This document shows positions 46,033 to 56,678 of a stretch of DNA of 64,000 nucleotides, piece after piece. How positions within the stretch are numbered: position 1 is the first letter of the stretch; each line of letters starts with the position of its first letter. The DNA is taken from positions 1,922,001 to 1,986,000 of the forward strand of contig JBHGNT010000022.1 of assembly GCA_043228905.1 (NCBI GenBank), written 5' to 3'. The notes below the pieces were generated by a model, which was given only the letters and a program-made list of their open reading frames with translations, was not told the DNA's origin and made no database searches. The position numbers and the translations under genes were made by a program. This DNA is from Azolla caroliniana. Lineage: Eukaryota; Polypodiophyta.

Positions 46033-47195
46033 TTAAACTTGTTTTGTTCGGGGGTTATAGCAAGTCTTATAACCCTTTTGCTCATGTGAGTAGTTGACAA
46101 GGATACACTTCTCCGACTTCGGGTCCAACTTTCCCCGCCTCTCAACCGGCACATACACATAGGTAATGCTGCCGAATACCCTAAGGTGTTGTAAATTCGG
46201 CTTCCACCCAAAATATAGCTCATGTGTTGACACATTTTCTCGTATCTAGTTTTGAATGCAGACGACTGTCTGAACCGCTTCGGCCCAATAGAACTTGGGC
46301 ATGCTCTTCTCTTTCCGCCTTGCCGCCTCCACAATAGACCGGTTCTTCCTTTCGTCCATGCCGTTCTGTTCCAGCGTGTATCGGCAACTAAATTCCCTCC
46401 GAATTCCTTTCTACTATAGATAACTATTGAATTGGCAGGAGAAGTATTCTTTTTCGCCATCCGACCGTACGCACTTGGTCTTTCCTCTGTTTCCCATTCG
46501 ACAAGACTTTGCAGGTTCCGGAAATAGTCGAAGACTTCACTTTTCTTCTCGATGAGATAGATCCACGTGTGCCGACTGTAGTCGTCGATGAAGGAGATGA
46601 AATATCGCCCCCTGCCAAGTCTAACATTTTGTGCCAGTCCCCATACATCCGAATGGATTCAGTTGAGCTTGTTATGGATCTAGTTTTTTTCGGTGGGGAA
46701 TGGAAGCCAGTGTTGCTTCCCGAGTTGGCAAGCTTCACATATTTGGATCTTTCGGCCACTATATTTCGGCAATCTGGAACCACCTGTTTCAATTGCAGAT
46801 CTTGATTCAGCCTCTAGTAGTTGACATGACCTATTTGCTTGTGCCGTAAGTCGATGTCCCACTCGACTTTTTGGCCTTTGGTGAATAGAGGAGTGCTGGC
46901 GTCATTGATGTCGAGGATAAACATTCTCCCGTGCCGGCGCCCTTGCGCGATTATCTGGCCCTCATCCTTAATGAAGCACCAGAGGTGTGTAAACTGCACT
47001 AACATCTCTTGGTCGACGATCTGTCCGACCGACACTAGGTTCTTCGTGATTGTTGGAACATGTAAAACATTCTTTAACTTTCCCTTTTGTCCGACATGAC
47101 TCAACGAAACTTCTTCGGCTTGATCGGGTGAGGAGTGTCGTCTCCGGTTTCGACAACTCCCGGTTGCTTCAGCTTTTCCAAAAATGAGAACCACT
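46033..47195 (-). pseudogene. copia integrase (minus copy)
   Basis: From right to left: the pre-integrase and zinc-finger region 47194-46814 (VKQFTH..CFIKDEGQIIAQG, then WDIDLRHKQIGHVNY), CEACQLGKQHWLPFP at about 46770, core fragments over 46640-46420, and the C-terminal part 46233-46033 (STHELYFGWKPNLQHLRVFG, HEQKGYKTCYNP). Stops and frameshifts separate every block. Integrase joins element cDNA to chromosomal DNA. Confidence 0.75.
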
Positions 47196-47300
47196 CCTCA
47201 TGGCTCGTCATGTGGTTAGATGCTTCGGAATCAACATACCACACTTCCTCCGATCCAGAAGTGGGACCTTCTTCATTGAGTTCGTCTTGTGTTTCATCAC
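47100..47300 (-). pseudogene. copia protease remnant (minus copy)
   Basis: The active-site region reads VWYVDSEASNHMTSHEEWF at about 47260-47200. Copia proteases normally have DSGAS or DSGCS; the Gly of the catalytic loop is replaced by Glu, which should abolish activity. Confidence 0.65.
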
Positions 47301-47399
47301 AAAGGTTGGCCCTTTTCCTGTCTTTTCGGGTTCGGATTCTTCTAATTCTTCGGCATAGTGCGAGCTTTGCCGGCTCCCTTGTTTGGTTTTGCCAGATCC

Positions 47400-47480
47400 G
47401 GATTTGTCCGAATTGGTGTGCTTCGTTCGACACTTGCTCTCTCGATGGCCTTTCTTGCCACAATACTAGCATTCCATCTC
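47400..47480 (-). pseudogene. copia Gag zinc knuckle (minus copy), frameshifted
   Basis: Minus-strand sequence around 47475-47425 encodes, across two frames, a CX2C...GKKGH....C-like nucleocapsid knuckle between Gag and protease. Element A lacks this part entirely. Confidence 0.5.
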
Positions 47481-47592
47481 GGCTTTTCCTTGCTGGTCTC
47501 CGATGCCACTTTGACTCCCTCTACTTGTGGAGGGTCCAAAACTGTTGTCGACACTATCTCTGTGCCTCCAGTTCTGCTCTTTCCAGTAGCCG

Positions 47593-48251
47593 CTATTGTG
47601 TGCTGACCCACCTCATCCCCCACTCCCACGGGGCCGATTCGCCTCTGTGAACAACATCCGACTGTCCGGTTGACTGGTCCTCGACCCACTCCTGTGGTTT
47701 TCTTCGACCATCAGCATCGATTGCAAGTCGAAGAAGGACAATGGTTTCTCCTGGGTGCAAATCGTTGTTCGGACACCTTTGTGCCAGACCACTGAGGCAT
47801 ATCTGGACCATCTCGTCTTTGTCCACTATCATGTTGATGGAACTGAGCGCGTTGTAGATCTCCTTTATCTTGGTGGTGTAGTCGGTAACCGACATGTCCC
47901 TTTGCCGGATGTTGATGAGTTCTTGCTGGAGCTGCAACTTCCAACCGTTGTGCTTGCTGTGAAAATCTTCTTCAAATTCTCCCAAGCTTCTTTCGACATT
48001 TTTGCATCTTTGATGTAGCCGAGCATCTGGTCATGCACAGAGGATGCGAAGCAGTACAACACTCTGCTCACTCCTTGCTCCCATGTCGGGAAGTCCTTGT
48101 GTGTCAGCTTCGACGCTACCTCGTTTGCTCCTTCAACATAGCTCCAATATCCGTGTCCAAGTAGATACCGGTGCATCTTGTATGACCAAGATGCGTAGTT
48201 ATTTCTTTCGAGTTTCTTTGTCGGGAGGAAGCTTGCCATCCCTCTGTCCAT
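47593..48251 (-). pseudogene. copia gag (minus copy)
   Basis: ATG at 48251 opens a frame with KLERNNYASWSYKMHRYLL, GHGYWSYVEGANEVAS, RVLYCFASSVHDQML and KEAWENLKKIF. After a frameshift near 47930 the frame 47985-47593 continues with LQLQQELINIRQRDMSVTDYTTKIKEIYNALSSI. This is a nearly complete UBN2 Gag needing one frame correction. Confidence 0.8.
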
Positions 48252-48353
48252 TTTTTATCTTTTCGGTCTGTTGTGATTTTCCAGAAGTTAGGGGTTGCCT
48301 ATGGAAATTTCTTGTTGGCGGTAGAGGTTCTCAACCCTCGCGCTCTTATACGA

Positions 48354-48768
48354 TGTAAAGAATTACGTGCGAAAGCTTGGAGAGGAAACCGGCTTCACCG
48401 GATAACAACAGAGAATATGCACAAGTTTAATGGAAAGCTTAGACACACAAAGAGAGTACGCGGGAGAGACAGAGAGAGCAGATTCACAGTAAACTCAATT
48501 CAAAATAATAATACTTTGTACATACAATGTGGTCAGAGAGCACTTTTATACAATTTCTTAAAAGGACTGACATAAGTACTGACATGTACTTCAATGCTCA
48601 TACATGCGATTGACACTAACTCCAAGAAATATGCCTACATACTAGGCTAGGACGGTAGGCCTCTAATGGCCTACCACTTACAATTCGATCTGGCTCTTGG
48701 TTCCAAGTACTGATCCGGCTTCGGCTTATTCAACTGATCCGGATCCGGTTGAGCTTGTCCGCTCAACT
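48354..48768 (-). repeat. 5' LTR of the minus-strand copia copy
   Basis: It runs from TGTAAAGAATTACG at 48354 (the element 3' end of this LTR, next to a primer-site-like tcgtataag at 48345) to 48768. The terminal TG has decayed to AG on the minus strand. The AACTC duplication follows at 48769-48773. Confidence 0.8.
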
Positions 48769-48773
48769 AACTC

Positions 48774-50092
48774 CAAATGTAGAATGCAATTGAATAATTT
48801 AAGTGTTGGGAATCTTTACTCTCCTAATTTGCCTTGCATATGAGATTATGGTTTTATTGGTGTGAAAGTGATTAAGGAATGTCATATTCAAAATATTTCA
48901 ATACACAATACAATTGACAATTTGACTTATCAATTTAGTTAACATTAAAATCATCATATTTTCCAACTTGAAATCTTTTTAGCCCAAATCTAGAGTTTAT
49001 GTTAGTTGTAAGCGGGCAAACAAGTCTCCATTCATGTTTCCCTAATGCTATATTTCCCATTCAACACTTCTTTTATGCATGTGGTCGACCATTGGAATCC
49101 CAAATGCCTCACTAAAACATATAATGATGAACGAGAGTTTATGTGAAGTGCAGTAGATGATATAGGTATCTTGTGAAAGAGTTAAGATATCGTAGAGAAG
49201 GCATTGTAAAACTTCACGAAATTTATTTAAACCTCATGTGACATTAAATGGTCAAGGGCTTAAGGAAATATAACCTTTGAGAACCTAAACCAAGGCAAAT
49301 GGAATCCCAATACATAAGAAACCCCTTTTTTTATGTGAAATTGGAATTGTGACATATTTTATATTTAAGAGAGATGACAGTAGGGTGTTAGAGATTAATA
49401 ACTTTAATCAGCCATAGGATTGAAAACAAGCCAAATGATCAACATTATACCAGGCTTCCCATATGCCACCAATTTAGACAAAATTTGATAGTGTCTTTGA
49501 GACCTTAAATTTAGTTAGATAGCAATATATGTCTCATGTCTCAAAAGTTGATGAAACAATTAATTGCAATGATAGCACCTTTTTCTCACTAATACACTAC
49601 AGATGAGATTATTCTACAGACTACAATCCATTGACAAAACAAAAGTAGTAAAATAGCCTTAGCAAGTGGATCCTTATATAAATTTTGTGAGACTTAATTG
49701 TTTAGTATATATTTAAATCTCCATGTGGCCAAACTCAATCAAATCCTTAAGGATTTGCATAAAGTTCTGCGATATTTATGTGGTCATTGTCTTGCAAGTC
49801 AATAACATGGTTCTTAATGTCCTAAGGTGCCATACCATGACTACTTGATGGTCTTGGTATCTTATTGTATAGCATAGATTGAGGGTATGACACTAGAGAA
49901 TCATGAATTTGTTTTTACATTAGACTAATGTTACCATTTTTTATTTCCGTATCACCATAATGAACTAGAACACCTTTTTTTGTTTCCGCATCATCTCTCT
50001 CGCTCTCCCCATTATTTCTTATACATCACTTTTCTCTTTCTCCATATAGTGTATCACTTATTTAATCCATACACAATACTACTGTTGGGAAT
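48774..50092. other. 1.3 kb AT-rich intergenic DNA, no gene seen
   Basis: No ORF, tandem repeat or recognisable element was found between the copia right boundary and the next LTR. Confidence 0.45.
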
Positions 50093-51226
50093 TTTTTTGA
50101 TCCCAATCGGAAATTTCCTTGATTGTCATTAACCTAATTGGATTTTCAAAATTCTGGCATGCTATTTTCCTACTAATGTACATGCCATTTGGAACAAGAA
50201 AGAATTAATTAACTTTCTATTTAACTATTTTTCTTTGTAAAATTTCATAATTGAACCATCATATAACTAATCATAGAAGATATACAAATTTCCTACTTCT
50301 CATTAAGCAACAAGAATTTCCAATAGACAAATTTGTGTCATAAATATGTCATGCACTAAAGCTTTGCCAACTAGTTGTTGAGAAAGAGAGAAGCCTACAA
50401 AATCTCCATTTGCACCGAATGGAATGTCATTGATGAGTGCAAAGAACAATGGGTTGAGATGGTAGGCCTATATGCCAAGCCAAAGGGAAGAATGATTATA
50501 TAACCCTTCCCTAAACATTATATTTGAAAAGATAAGTTCATTAATGATGTCAATTATCTATGCCATTGTTTGTACAAAGTTTTACTAAATGTTTTTGTTA
50601 GAAAGATTTATTGTTGATGCGAGAATGACAAATATTTAGTACATCTAAATATGTGCCTTGGAATGGGTTCGTAGGCATAATAAAATTTTTGGGCCTAATT
50701 TTGGAGTTTGATATGGGAATAGTCTAGGGAGATTTTGAGTCATAATCTATTTGATGAGATCAAAAGTGTTTTTTTATCAAATAGGAGAAAAGGGAGGCAA
50801 AAGTATTTTCTTCCATTTTTCCAAAACTTTTCTTCTTTTAAAATTTTAATTGTAGCTTAAATTGGCCTAAATAGCTAGTTTTGAAAATTAGACTAGGTAG
50901 ATTCCAAATTTTTTTGAAAATTTTAGCTAAAATCACTTCCTATCCTTCCCATTGTTGGCATAAAAGGACAACTCCTTCCAAATTGTATCCTTGAGTGGAC
51001 ACGTTCTCAAGTTAGGGCTTGAGTATATAAGCCCAACTGTAACATTGTAAAGAGAGAGATAGTTTTAGAAGAGAATAACAGAGCTTCCATTAGAGATTAA
51101 CCGTGTCTATCTTACCTTCTATCTTCTTGCACATTCATACGTTGGACTTTGTGTTGTTTGCTGTACACATCATCTTGCAGGTCCTCACCTTCCGCTACAC
51201 ATTATCTTCATAACCTAGAAAGAACA
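50093..51226 (+). repeat. 5' LTR of copia element C (1.13 kb)
   Basis: It begins TGTTGGGAATTTTT and ends AGAACA at 51226, followed by TGGTATCAAAGC (51229-51240), a primer site for initiator-Met tRNA. A TATA-like GAGTATATAAGCCC lies near 51024. The start is inferred from the typical TGTTGGGA terminus; no second copy is present. Confidence 0.65.
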
Positions 51227-51240
51227 TGTGGTATCAAAGC

Positions 51241-51443
51241 GACCTTGTTGTCCGACGGCAACAAATAACAGAAATTTGAGAAGAGAAGCTATTCGGCTGA
51301 AAGAAAAGACCAAGCCAACAACATCTACTTTCCAAAAAATGGCAACACAATCTAGCACAAGTGTGGAAATCCGGAAGTTCGATGGGAAGAACTTCGCTCT
51401 CTGGAAAGAGATGATGCAAGATGTGCTAATCATTCAGAGACAG
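51241..51443 (+). pseudogene. copia element C gag, 5' end
   Basis: From the ATG near 51339 the frame reads MATQSSTSVEIRKFDGKNFA then LWKEMMQDVLIIQRQ, a copia Gag start. It is cut at 51443 by a minus-strand LTR beginning TGTAGAAAATAAGATGCGGAAGC. The same gag family is seen at 1420-1770. Confidence 0.75.
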
Positions 51444-51660
51444 TGTAGAAAATAAGATGCGGAAGCTTACGGGTTACTAACACAGTTGGCTAGGCCAAAT
51501 AACAAACAACAGTTAGGAATACACATAGAATGTGTGTGTGTGTGAGAGAGAGAGACGCTCTATACATCAACGCTCTATACATCAAAATGTGCTTAGTGAA
51601 CACTCTTTATACTATTGAGAATCGACCAGCCATAACCGGTTGTCACGTTTGTATGCGGGT
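51444..51660 (-). repeat. copia LTR fragment, element-A-like
   Basis: Its edge TGTAGAAAATAAGATGCGGAAGC resembles the TGTAAAGAATTACGTGCGGAAGC edges at 43508 and 48354, followed by a GAGAGAGAGA patch and 'aatgtgctta.tgaacactctttata'. The inner part stops at about 51660, where an unrelated LTR begins. Confidence 0.55.
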
Positions 51661-51662
51661 GC

Positions 51663-51855
51663 AAATATCAACAATGATAGTGCACAGACAAACACAAAAA
51701 ATAGAAAGTACAAGAAAACAGACACATAGGTATTTTAACGTGGAAAACCTGAATCGGGAAAAACCTATGTATGATAGGAAATACAAGGAGACTCGAAGGC
51801 AACGACCTCGAGTTCGTCTTCCTCTAATAGACAGTGGCGGAGTTACAACTCTCTC

Positions 51856-51895
<40 letters not shown>

Positions 51896-52180
51896 GTTAC
51901 AGAGGCAACTACTCACTGTAACTTCGTCAACAAGAATAATGATGATTCTCTGTCATCTAACTACTTGCCCTAAGTATATTTATACTCATACAATATGGGC
52001 TATTTACAATTATGGCCCACTAAGGGCACATTTAGGCTATTTACAATTATAGCCCCCCCCTTCTCGAATCGGCTTCGACCGATTCGGCTAATAACCGAAT
52101 TGATTATCGATTAGTCGATTTTTCGGAAATCGATTTTCGGCATGTGCTCTTCCCATCCGAAGGGATATGTTTTCCCAACA
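51663..52180 (-). repeat. copia element B-type LTR (minus), with (CT)n tract
   Basis: The right edge tttcccaaca at 52180 abuts a minus-strand polypurine tract (aactcccccttcac on plus) and RNase H of the element B family. It contains 'gtggaaaacctgaatcgggaaaaacc', a (CT)n run at 51858-51894 and repeated 'gctatttacaattat' words. The left edge is uncertain. Confidence 0.6.
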
Positions 52181-52461
52181 AACTCCCCCTTCACTCCGGC
52201 ATGGGGTAGTTGATCAATCCGACCCTTTGTTGGCACACACTCTGCTTTTCTGTCGACAACACCTTTGTTAGCATATCTTATCCGTTTTCCATTGTGTGGA
52301 TTTTCATCAGAGCAAACTCCCTTTCTTCTACTCGCTCTCGGAGCCAGTGGTATCTCCTCTAGATGTGCTTGGTCCTTGAGTGGTAGGCAGCATTCTTGGC
52401 AAGGTGGATGGCACTTTGGTTGTCGCAGTAGAGTCATAATTCCTCCTAAACATTGGGTCAT
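52181..52461 (-). pseudogene. copia element B-type RNase H 3' end
   Basis: In shifting minus frames the sequence gives LYCDNQSAIHLAKNAAY-like, RRYHWLRER-like and the post-RNase H tail ending GVKGEFVGKTYPFGWEEH. The last part equals the polypurine and LTR-edge region of element B at 19900-19960 (SEGGVC.EKSDPSGWEEH). Only the last 90 or so codons remain. Confidence 0.65.
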
Positions 52462-53260
52462 TTAGAACAGGTAATATGTCTCATTCATTTATTGATAAAT
52501 ACATGAGATGTCAAGAATTACTATTTTTTAACAAACTTTTCAAGAATGTATCACGCATGCGCACATGACTTTTAAAAACATCATTAAAAAACACAGTTAA
52601 TATTATCAAGATTTCAAATTTAACCTATATTTTCTCAATCCATACACAAATTTATCCTAATATTAGGTTAGATTACGCGAATGCTTCCAACTGTAATTGT
52701 AATATGCTTCACTTTCCACAATGTTGAATTTGAATCCAACTTAACAATTTTAGAAATACAATTTTGTTGCTATATTTGTCTCTAACTCCTATAAAGATTG
52801 TTATATTAAATTAGCAAATAGCATTTTTGGATATAATTAGAAACATATTCACATGCCCAAAAACTACTACGAACATTATATCCCTATCATACATGAACAA
52901 CCTGAATGTATTATCAAGTGAGCAACAACATTGACTTAATATTATTGTGTTCACTCAAAACTAAATAAACAAGATTAAAGACAACATAAATCCTAGAATA
53001 AAGCTAAATTCAATTATATTAATTAAGAAACAATTATAACCAACATTTGTCATACAATCGATAAGTTCATCATCATCTATTCAATGAAAATTATACTTAA
53101 CCACATACTTTGCGAGTCAACATTTACAAATATATGATAGACACTTAAAGTTTGCACACCAATCAGATAGTGTAAAGAAATGGTACTCAAACAAAAGAAT
53201 CTTATATTCCAAAACAAGTTTAGTGTTACAAGTTTTTAGTTACAAATACAAAGTAGTATA
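52462..53260. other. 800 bp AT-rich DNA, no gene seen
   Basis: No open frame or repeat of note. It lies downstream of the methyltransferase-like pseudogene (minus strand) and may include its 3' flank. Confidence 0.45.
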
Positions 53261-53263
53261 CAA

Positions 53264-54350
53264 TCACTCCATTAGGAGGTCTGGAATAGGCTGCTCTCCA
53301 AGATCAGCTGACAATTGTGTTGCATCTACATGTTCTGTCTCCTCAACTGAATCTTGTATTTGATCAGACCTTGGTGCATCTTCAAGGTCGACAAGGTCCC
53401 CTCCTTCCTCGTTTATAGGTTCCATCAACTCTCTGGAGGTCAGCTGAAACATCTCAGTTTCGTTGATATGCTTTACCCCAACCTCTTGGTCCTGGTCGGG
53501 ACAATCCTAGATGCCTTGGATCCTTATCTTTATAAAATTGACTTGCTCGGGGTCCTTGTCTAATGCGATGTAGTTCCTGAACAATTTAAGAGTGCACGCA
53601 GTCGTTGTTCCTAAATAAACAATCACACATGCAAAAGTAAGAAAACAAAGATAGGAAATAATATTTTATTTTAAGAAAAATTGATCAAACTTATGAGATT
53701 ACCTTTTCTAGAAAATAAGTCGAGCACCCAATCATCAGGGTTTGAGAACAACTCGACCAATCGATTAATCAATCGTTGGGGCTTTTGATATGGGTTTACA
53801 AGACTCTTGTCACCAGACACGTGGTGCAATTTCTTTGTTACAGATAGGCACATGATATAGTTGATAACATTCCGCTCATTAACATGTGCCCGAGCCTTCT
53901 TCTCAGAAATAGCATCAAAATAGCCCACGCACAAATGCTCCACAACGCTCACCATTCAATCACCTGAGGTACGAGTTATGTTCATTTTAACCCTATTTTA
54001 TAATTGAATTGAAACAAGTTAATATATATGTAGTAAGCAACATAGAATCTATACATTAAATATATAGTAACATAAAGCTTACCAATGCATGTGTTTGGTG
54101 GCATGGCATTTCGACTTCAATGCAGTAGTGACCGATAAAGCCTGACCTATACTATGAAATATAACGATTCTCCACAATGGAGCCACGGTTAGCTCTGCAA
54201 AGTCTTTAACCATCTTCTCTATTTGCGGATATTTGTATGGTATATCGTCATATGTAGAGTTTGATATTCAGAATCCATACGGTATATCCGCCACGAGCAA
54301 TGTATAATGTTGCTTGGGTAATATGTCAAGCATATTACCCACATCACCAT
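53264..54350 (-). pseudogene. DNA N4/N6 amino-methyltransferase-like gene, broken and 5'-truncated
   Basis: Three minus-strand coding blocks with plausible GT-AG joins: about 54350-54083, 53963-53703 and 53610-53264. Block 1 has GDVGNMLDILPKQHYTLLVA followed by DIPYG (54288-54274), resembling catalytic motif IV (D/N/S-PP-Y/F) of amino-methyltransferases. Block 2 has VNPYQKPQRLINRLVELFS then NPDDWVLDLFSRKG, which joins block 3's TTACTLKLFRNYIALDKD. That is an SAM-binding motif I region (normally DPFxGSGTT) and its following acidic strand. Motif order IV then I is that of the beta class. Lesions: TGA right after DIPYGF (54270-54268), a stop at the block 1/2 join, TAG at 53509-53507, and SRKG replacing the Gly-rich loop. 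The 5' end is fused to gypsy gag. Confidence 0.6.
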
Positions 54351-54923
54351 GGCCACTGTTAGCGGTCTTATTCATCTTTTCTTTTCATCCCATGGCCACT
54401 GTTAGCGCTCAGGAATATCAATATGTTTTCTCAGAGTTTCAATGCTTAAAAGAGAAGTTCCTTGCTTTGGAACAAGAAAATCAACGGTTGCTGGGGGATC
54501 TTCAACAAATCTCCTTAGAAAAGCAGCAAACGCAACAACAACATGGGGAACTTGCATTACGCATGCAACAACTCGAAGCAACCATCGTAGCGATGCAACA
54601 ACAAGGCCCTGGAACACAAGGGATTCATAAGGAACCCAAGATTGGCCTTCCCACGAAGTTCGATGGAACACGATCCCAGTTTAGAGGGTTCCTTAATCAG
54701 GTATGATTAGTTATTCAAATGCATCCTTCCCGATATCCTACCGATGCATCATGAGTGGGTTTAGTAGGGACATTGTTAAGTGGCTCAACGTTGGCATGGT
54801 TCGCTCCACTGTTGGAAAAGGAGTCTCCATTACTCAACAACTTTGAAGAGTTTATAGGTGAGTTTAAAGCATGCTTTGGAGATACTAACAACATAAGGAC
54901 CGCAATCCTCAAAATCCGGCGAC
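54347..54923 (+). pseudogene. gypsy gag fragment (young family)
   Basis: The ATG at 54391 (a second copy of the first 17 bases lies 43 bp upstream, at 54348) opens the same Gag as 55509: TVSAQEYQ, LEQENQRLLGDLQQ, KIGLPTKFDGTRSQFRGFLNQV, with a stop at 54704 and another at 54751. It ends at ILKIRRL, where the LTR at 54924 begins. It is about 5-8 percent diverged from the intact copies, so it is an older relative into which a newer copy inserted or recombined. Confidence 0.8.
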
Positions 54924-55052
54924 TGTCAGGAACTCTATTAAGGCAGAGAAGGAGTTAGTACTAAAAGAAGGATTAGTACTATTGTTGGGGAATAGTACTA
55001 AGACAGAGAAGGATTAGTACTATGAGAGGTGTCGAACTTTGAGAGAAGGAAT

Positions 55053-55092
<40 letters not shown>

Positions 55093-55247
55093 CTGGAACA
55101 TTCTAGAAACTTCAGGAGTATTCCTGAAGACACTATAAAAGGAGGCGCAAGGCATTAGTTCGAACCAAATCGGTTCAACGCCAGTCTTAAGCCTTCTAAC
55201 TACTGTTGTATATCTTCCGTCATATAATACATATATCTTTCGCATCA

Positions 55248-55285
<38 letters not shown>

Positions 55286-55418
55286 ACTCATTCCTTCTCT
55301 CAAAGTTCGACACCTCTCATAGTACTAATCCTTCTCTGTCTTAGTACTATTCCCCAACAATAGTACTAATCCTTCTTTTAGTACTAATTCCTTCTCTGCC
55401 TTAATAGAGTTCCTGACA
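54924..55418 (+). repeat. 5' LTR of young gypsy element, copy 1
   Basis: 495 bp from TGTCAGGAACTC to GAGTTCCTGACA. The first about 160 bases (through a (GA)n tract) are the near-perfect reverse complement of the last about 160 (from a (CT)n tract), with one mismatch noted. The non-palindromic core holds ACTATAAAAGGAGGCG (55132-55147). The related LTR at 60884-61213 has only core and right arm. Confidence 0.75.
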
Positions 55419-55508
55419 GTTTGAACCGATTTTCTAACTACTAGTCTCCCTCTTCCTTCTGTCTCCCTCCTTTCCTACTAGTCTCTTATTTCCCTTTTCC
55501 TTCATCCC

Positions 55509-56678
55509 ATGGCCACCGTTAGCGCTGAAGAGTATCAATCCGTTTTCTCGGAATTTCAATGCTTGAAAGAGAAGTTTCATGCTTTGGAACAAGAAAATCA
55601 ACGCTTGTTGGGGGATCTTCAGCAAATTTCCTTAGAAAAGCAGCAAACGCAACAACAGCATGGGGAACTTGCGTTACGCGTGCAACAACTCGAAGCAACC
55701 ATCGTAGCAATGCAACAACAAGGGCACGGAGCACAAGGGATTCATAAAGAACCCAAGATTGGCCTTCCCACGAAGTTCGATGGAACGCGATCGCAGTTTA
55801 GAGGGTTTCTTAACCAGGTACGGTTAGTTATTCAAATGCATCCGTCCCGATATCCCACCGATGCATCACGAGTGGGTTTAGTAGGCACGTTGTTAAATGG
55901 CTCAGCATTAGCATGGTTCGCTCCGCTACTAGAAAAGGAATCTCCAGTACTAAATAATTTTGAAGAATTCATAAGTGAGTTTAAAGCATGTTTTGGAGAT
56001 ACTGACAGCATAAGGACTGCAATCAACAAAATCCGGCGATTACGCCAAGGTGACCGTCCAGCCTCCGCATATGCTGCAGATTTCCGCCTACTCGCCGCCG
56101 ATATCCCCTGGGATGATCAAGCATTGATGGAGCAGTTCCGCTATGGTCTACGCAACGATGTCAAGGATTTACTCTTGACTTTCCCTGAAGAGCCAAAATC
56201 ATTAACAGAAGCAATCAGTCGAGCGGTCAGATGTGACAACTGCCTCTTCGAGCGACGTTCGGAACGACAATTTCAGATGCCGAGGGCAAGATCCGAGCCT
56301 ACCTATGCCTCAGTGGTAGCGAAACCTTTTCAAAGGGAGTCACATAATGCGCCTCCAGTAAGTACTCCAACTCCAATGGAAATTGACACTACACGTCGTC
56401 GTGGGCCGCTATCGGAGGAGGAAAAGCAACGACGCCGAACAAACCGATTATGCCTTTATTGCGGTGGACCAGGGCATATCGCGATAAACTGTCCCCATAG
56501 ACCAAGAAGGCAGGTAAACCAAGTCGTTGTTAGTTCTGACTATACTAAACCCGAGTCTATTTCAGTAGGAATCTCTGATAGTCCTCATAGTCATAATAGT
56601 CCTAATAGTACTAATAGTCCGAATCTCGCAAACAAATTTGATGTCCTTAGCCAATTAGAAGAAGAGTTAAACGACTAA
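55509..56678 (+). CDS. Gag of young gypsy element, copy 1 (389 aa)
   Basis: The start ATG is in a strong context (cccATGG), 91 bp after the LTR. Residues about 1-75 are a Gln/Glu-rich coiled coil (LKEKFHALEQENQRLLG, QQTQQQHGELALRVQQL). Residues 80-230 are a Retrotrans_gag/PNMA-like capsid domain (KFDGTRSQFRGFLNQV, LAWFAPLLEKESP, FKACFGDTDSIRTA, QFRYGLRNDVKDLLL). A zinc knuckle C315-x2-C318-x4-H323-x4-C328 binds RNA. The Ser/Asn-rich tail ends in EEELND just after a slippery heptamer at 56666, so a fraction of ribosomes probably continue into the protease frame. It is fully open and 99.8 percent or so identical to copy 2. Confidence 0.9.
   Translation: MATVSAEEYQSVFSEFQCLKEKFHALEQENQRLLGDLQQISLEKQQTQQQHGELALRVQQLEATIVAMQQQGHGAQGIHKEPKIGLPTKFDGTRSQFRGFLNQVRLVIQMHPSRYPTDASRVGLVGTLLNGSALAWFAPLLEKESPVLNNFEEFISEFKACFGDTDSIRTAINKIRRLRQGDRPASAYAADFRLLAADIPWDDQALMEQFRYGLRNDVKDLLLTFPEEPKSLTEAISRAVRCDNCLFERRSERQFQMPRARSEPTYASVVAKPFQRESHNAPPVSTPTPMEIDTTRRRGPLSEEEKQRRRTNRLCLYCGGPGHIAINCPHRPRRQVNQVVVSSDYTKPESISVGISDSPHSHNSPNSTNSPNLANKFDVLSQLEEELND

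Larger units (their letters stand above)
43508..48768 (-). mobile_element. Ty1/copia element A-related copy, minus strand
   Basis: 5.26 kb with LTRs at 43508-43956 and 48354-48768 and a perfect 5-bp target duplication. From right to left it carries gag, zinc knuckle, protease, integrase, acidic linker, the 3' half of RT, RNase H and the charged extension. The RT is missing its first half: the frame jumps from the linker (near 45545) straight to the YVDD block. It belongs to the same family as 13638-18467 but is clearly older, with many frameshifts. Confidence 0.85.

Noticed and set aside
47135-47650. 171-codon plus-strand Ser/Cys-rich ORF
   Set aside because: Antisense shadow of the copia gag-protease region on the minus strand.
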